A DNA stretch of 8,539 bases from Candidatus Eiseniibacteriota bacterium (GTDB taxonomy: Bacteria; Eisenbacteria; RBG-16-71-46; CAIMUX01; WJJG01): NCBI GenBank assembly GCA_016867695.1, contig VGIY01000098.1, positions 1 through 8,539 of the forward strand, written 5' to 3'. Each line of letters starts with the position of its first letter. Within the stretch, counting starts at the first letter, position 1. Of the stretch, positions 7,221 to 8,539 are shown in pieces. The translations under genes and the position numbers were made by a program. The notes below the pieces were generated by a model that made no database searches, was not told the origin of the DNA, and saw only the letters and a list, made by a program, of their open reading frames with translations.

Positions 7221-8539
7221 CCTTCAGCGCCTCCAGCGCCCCGCGGGCCCCCTCGTGGTCGGGCTTGAGCGCCAGCGCCCTCTGATAGTGCTCGGCGGCT
7301 TCTCTGGCGCGGCCGAGCTGCTGCAGGGCCAGGCCCAGGTTGTAGTGGGCGCGATACTGGCCCGGGCGCAATCTCAGCGCGTCTCCGTAAGCCGCGACCG
7401 CCTCGCTCCAGTCGCCCCGCCGGGCGAGCGCGTTGCCCAGGTGCGTGCAGGCTTGCGCCGCCAGGTGATCCCGCGGCGCCGTCCCGCCCGGACGGCCGTC
7501 GCGCGCCGCGCGGAAGAGCGCGACCGCTTCGTCCAGCCGGCTCTGATCGGCGAGGAGACTGCCCAGGTTGATCGCCGCCTCCATGTGGTCGGGCCTGACG
7601 CGCAGCGCCTCGCGCAGGTGCTCCTCGGCTTCCCGCATCTCTCCCTGCTCGCGCAGCGCGGTGCCCAGGTTGTAGCGTGCCCCGGCGTGCAGCGGATCGA
7701 CGCGGACCGCCTGGCGATAGGCGGCGAGAGCCCCGTGCGCATCCCCCCCGAGCGCCCGCTCCATGCCCAGATTGCAGAGCGCCCGCGCGCTATGCGGCCG
7801 GATGCGGGCCACCGATTCCCACATCGCCAGCGCGCTCCGGTAGTCGCGATTGCGCGCCATCGTGGCCGCCCCCAGCGCCAGGGCGACGAGCGCCAGGAGC
7901 GCCGCGCCGGCCGCCCTCCCGAGGCGCCGGCGGCCCGCTCCGCCCTCCCCGCCGCGCGCGGCCCAGCGGGCCGACAAGGCGTCGGCGCCCCAGACCGCCA
8001 GCACGATCACCGCCGCCAGCGGCAGGTACATGCGATGCTCGAAGGCGAGATCCTCGATCGGCACGATGCTCGAGGTCGGAGCGAGGATGACGAAGAACCA
8101 GGCCCCGAGGAAGCCGAGCCGCGGAGCCCGTCGCAGCGCCCAGGCGGCGGCCGCCAGCAGGCCCGCGAGCGCCAGCCCGGGCCAGAGCACCTGCGCCGTC
8201 CCCCGCGCCACGGTCCAGACGTAGTCGAGGCACAGCGGATGGGGCCAGAACGCCAGGCGCAGGTAGTGCAGGATCACGCCCGGCTGCGTCATGGCGTACT
8301 GCAGGGCGGTCACCTTGCCGAAGCCGAAGCCGGCGGTCGCCGAGCGCGGCCCTCCGGCGACGAGAACGGCCAGCAGCAGCCAGGTCGCCGCGAGCCCGGC
8401 GTGGACCGCCCCCCGCTCGCGCCAGGTCCGCCTCCAGGAGCCGGACAGGAAGGTCCGGTCGTAGAGCCCGACGATCAGCGGCGCCGTGACCGCCACTTCC
8501 TTGGTCGCCATCGCCGCGGCGCAGGAGAAGATAGCCGCG
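7201..8539 (-). CDS. TMTC-like membrane O-glycosyltransferase with C-terminal TPR repeats (5' end outside window)
   Basis: The frame stays open through 8538, so the start lies beyond the right edge; the ATG at 8511 sits inside a conserved helix and is not the start. Numbering from that Met, the first 220 residues are membrane-embedded, with about six hydrophobic stretches and family patterns: MATKEVAVTAPLIVGLYD, QYAMTQPGVILHYLRL, FVILAPTSSIVPIEDLAFEHRMYLP (139-164). These match the C-terminal half of the DUF1736/TMTC-like region of GT-C glycosyltransferases (protein O-mannosyltransferase type); the catalytic N-terminal loop is out of view. Five TPR units follow (about 243-276, 276-309, 310-343, 353-386, 387-420), each with N-L-G or H-L-G, A-x-x-x-Y/F-x-x-A and R/K-P, preceded by a half-unit. 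TPRs probably bind target proteins. Protein O-glycosylation is inferred from the family. The stop lies inside a 28-base direct repeat. Confidence 0.85.
   Translation of the reverse strand, partial: AAIFSCAAAMATKEVAVTAPLIVGLYDRTFLSGSWRRTWRERGAVHAGLAATWLLLAVLVAGGPRSATAGFGFGKVTALQYAMTQPGVILHYLRLAFWPHPLCLDYVWTVARGTAQVLWPGLALAGLLAAAAWALRRAPRLGFLGAWFFVILAPTSSIVPIEDLAFEHRMYLPLAAVIVLAVWGADALSARWAARGGEGGAGRRRLGRAAGAALLALVALALGAATMARNRDYRSALAMWESVARIRPHSARALCNLGMERALGGDAHGALAAYRQAVRVDPLHAGARYNLGTALREQGEMREAEEHLREALRVRPDHMEAAINLGSLLADQSRLDEAVALFRAARDGRPGGTAPRDHLAAQACTHLGNALARRGDWSEAVAAYGDALRLRPGQYRAHYNLGLALQQLGRAREAAEHYQRALALKPDHEGARGALEALKGAAARP

Noticed and set aside
7201..7700. Periodic GC-rich sequence suggesting a tandem DNA repeat
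   Set aside because: The roughly 102-base periodicity is explained by 34-residue TPR units; the copies differ at the DNA level and form a coding repeat.

Overview
This is GC-rich bacterial DNA holding seven protein-coding genes, two of them cut by the window edges. I see no rRNA, tRNA, CRISPR array, transposase or phage gene. An outer-membrane DUF5916-type barrel, a lipobox-bearing BamE-like lipoprotein and a secreted protein with a classical signal peptide point to a Gram-negative (diderm) organism. The mix of DUF5916, a TMTC-like O-glycosyltransferase/TPR fusion, a short-Q-loop cytochrome bd and an Asp-rich orphan secreted protein would suit an uncultured lineage related to the FCB group, Gemmatimonadota or Eisenbacteria. 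That placement is inference only.

Layout: (1) 1-1570, plus strand, is the C-terminal part of a DUF5916 outer-membrane protein. It converges on (2) 1608-2348, minus strand, a stand-alone SagB/ThcOx-type nitroreductase. A 365-base divergent intergenic region follows, with a good promoter candidate and two small palindromes, and leads into (3) 2714-3298, plus strand, an orphan secreted protein of 194 residues. This converges on a minus-strand respiratory block, read in the order (6) CBS-pair protein 5910-6359, (5) cydA 4432-5799, (4) cydB 3407-4435. The two cyd genes overlap by ATGA. Upstream on the same strand are (7) a BamE/SmpA-like lipoprotein, 6548-6949, with its own likely promoter, and (8) a TMTC-like membrane glycosyltransferase with C-terminal TPRs, 7201 to beyond the right edge.

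How the genes fit together: CydA and CydB form a cytochrome bd quinol oxidase, with every key haem and quinol residue I looked for present. The two-CBS protein directly upstream could sense adenine nucleotides, and its linkage suggests a role tied to respiration or energy status. DUF5916, the BamE-like lipoprotein and the TMTC-like enzyme all concern the envelope but show no operon link to each other. The SagB-type flavoenzyme has none of the azoline-biosynthesis partners (YcaO/SagD, SagC) or peptide substrates within view.

I did not find clear evidence of a novel multi-gene system. The points most worth checking are the CBS-cydAB linkage, the short conserved-looking C-terminal tail of the orphan secreted protein, the palindromes around its promoter, and a 28-base near-perfect direct repeat at the end of the TPR gene.
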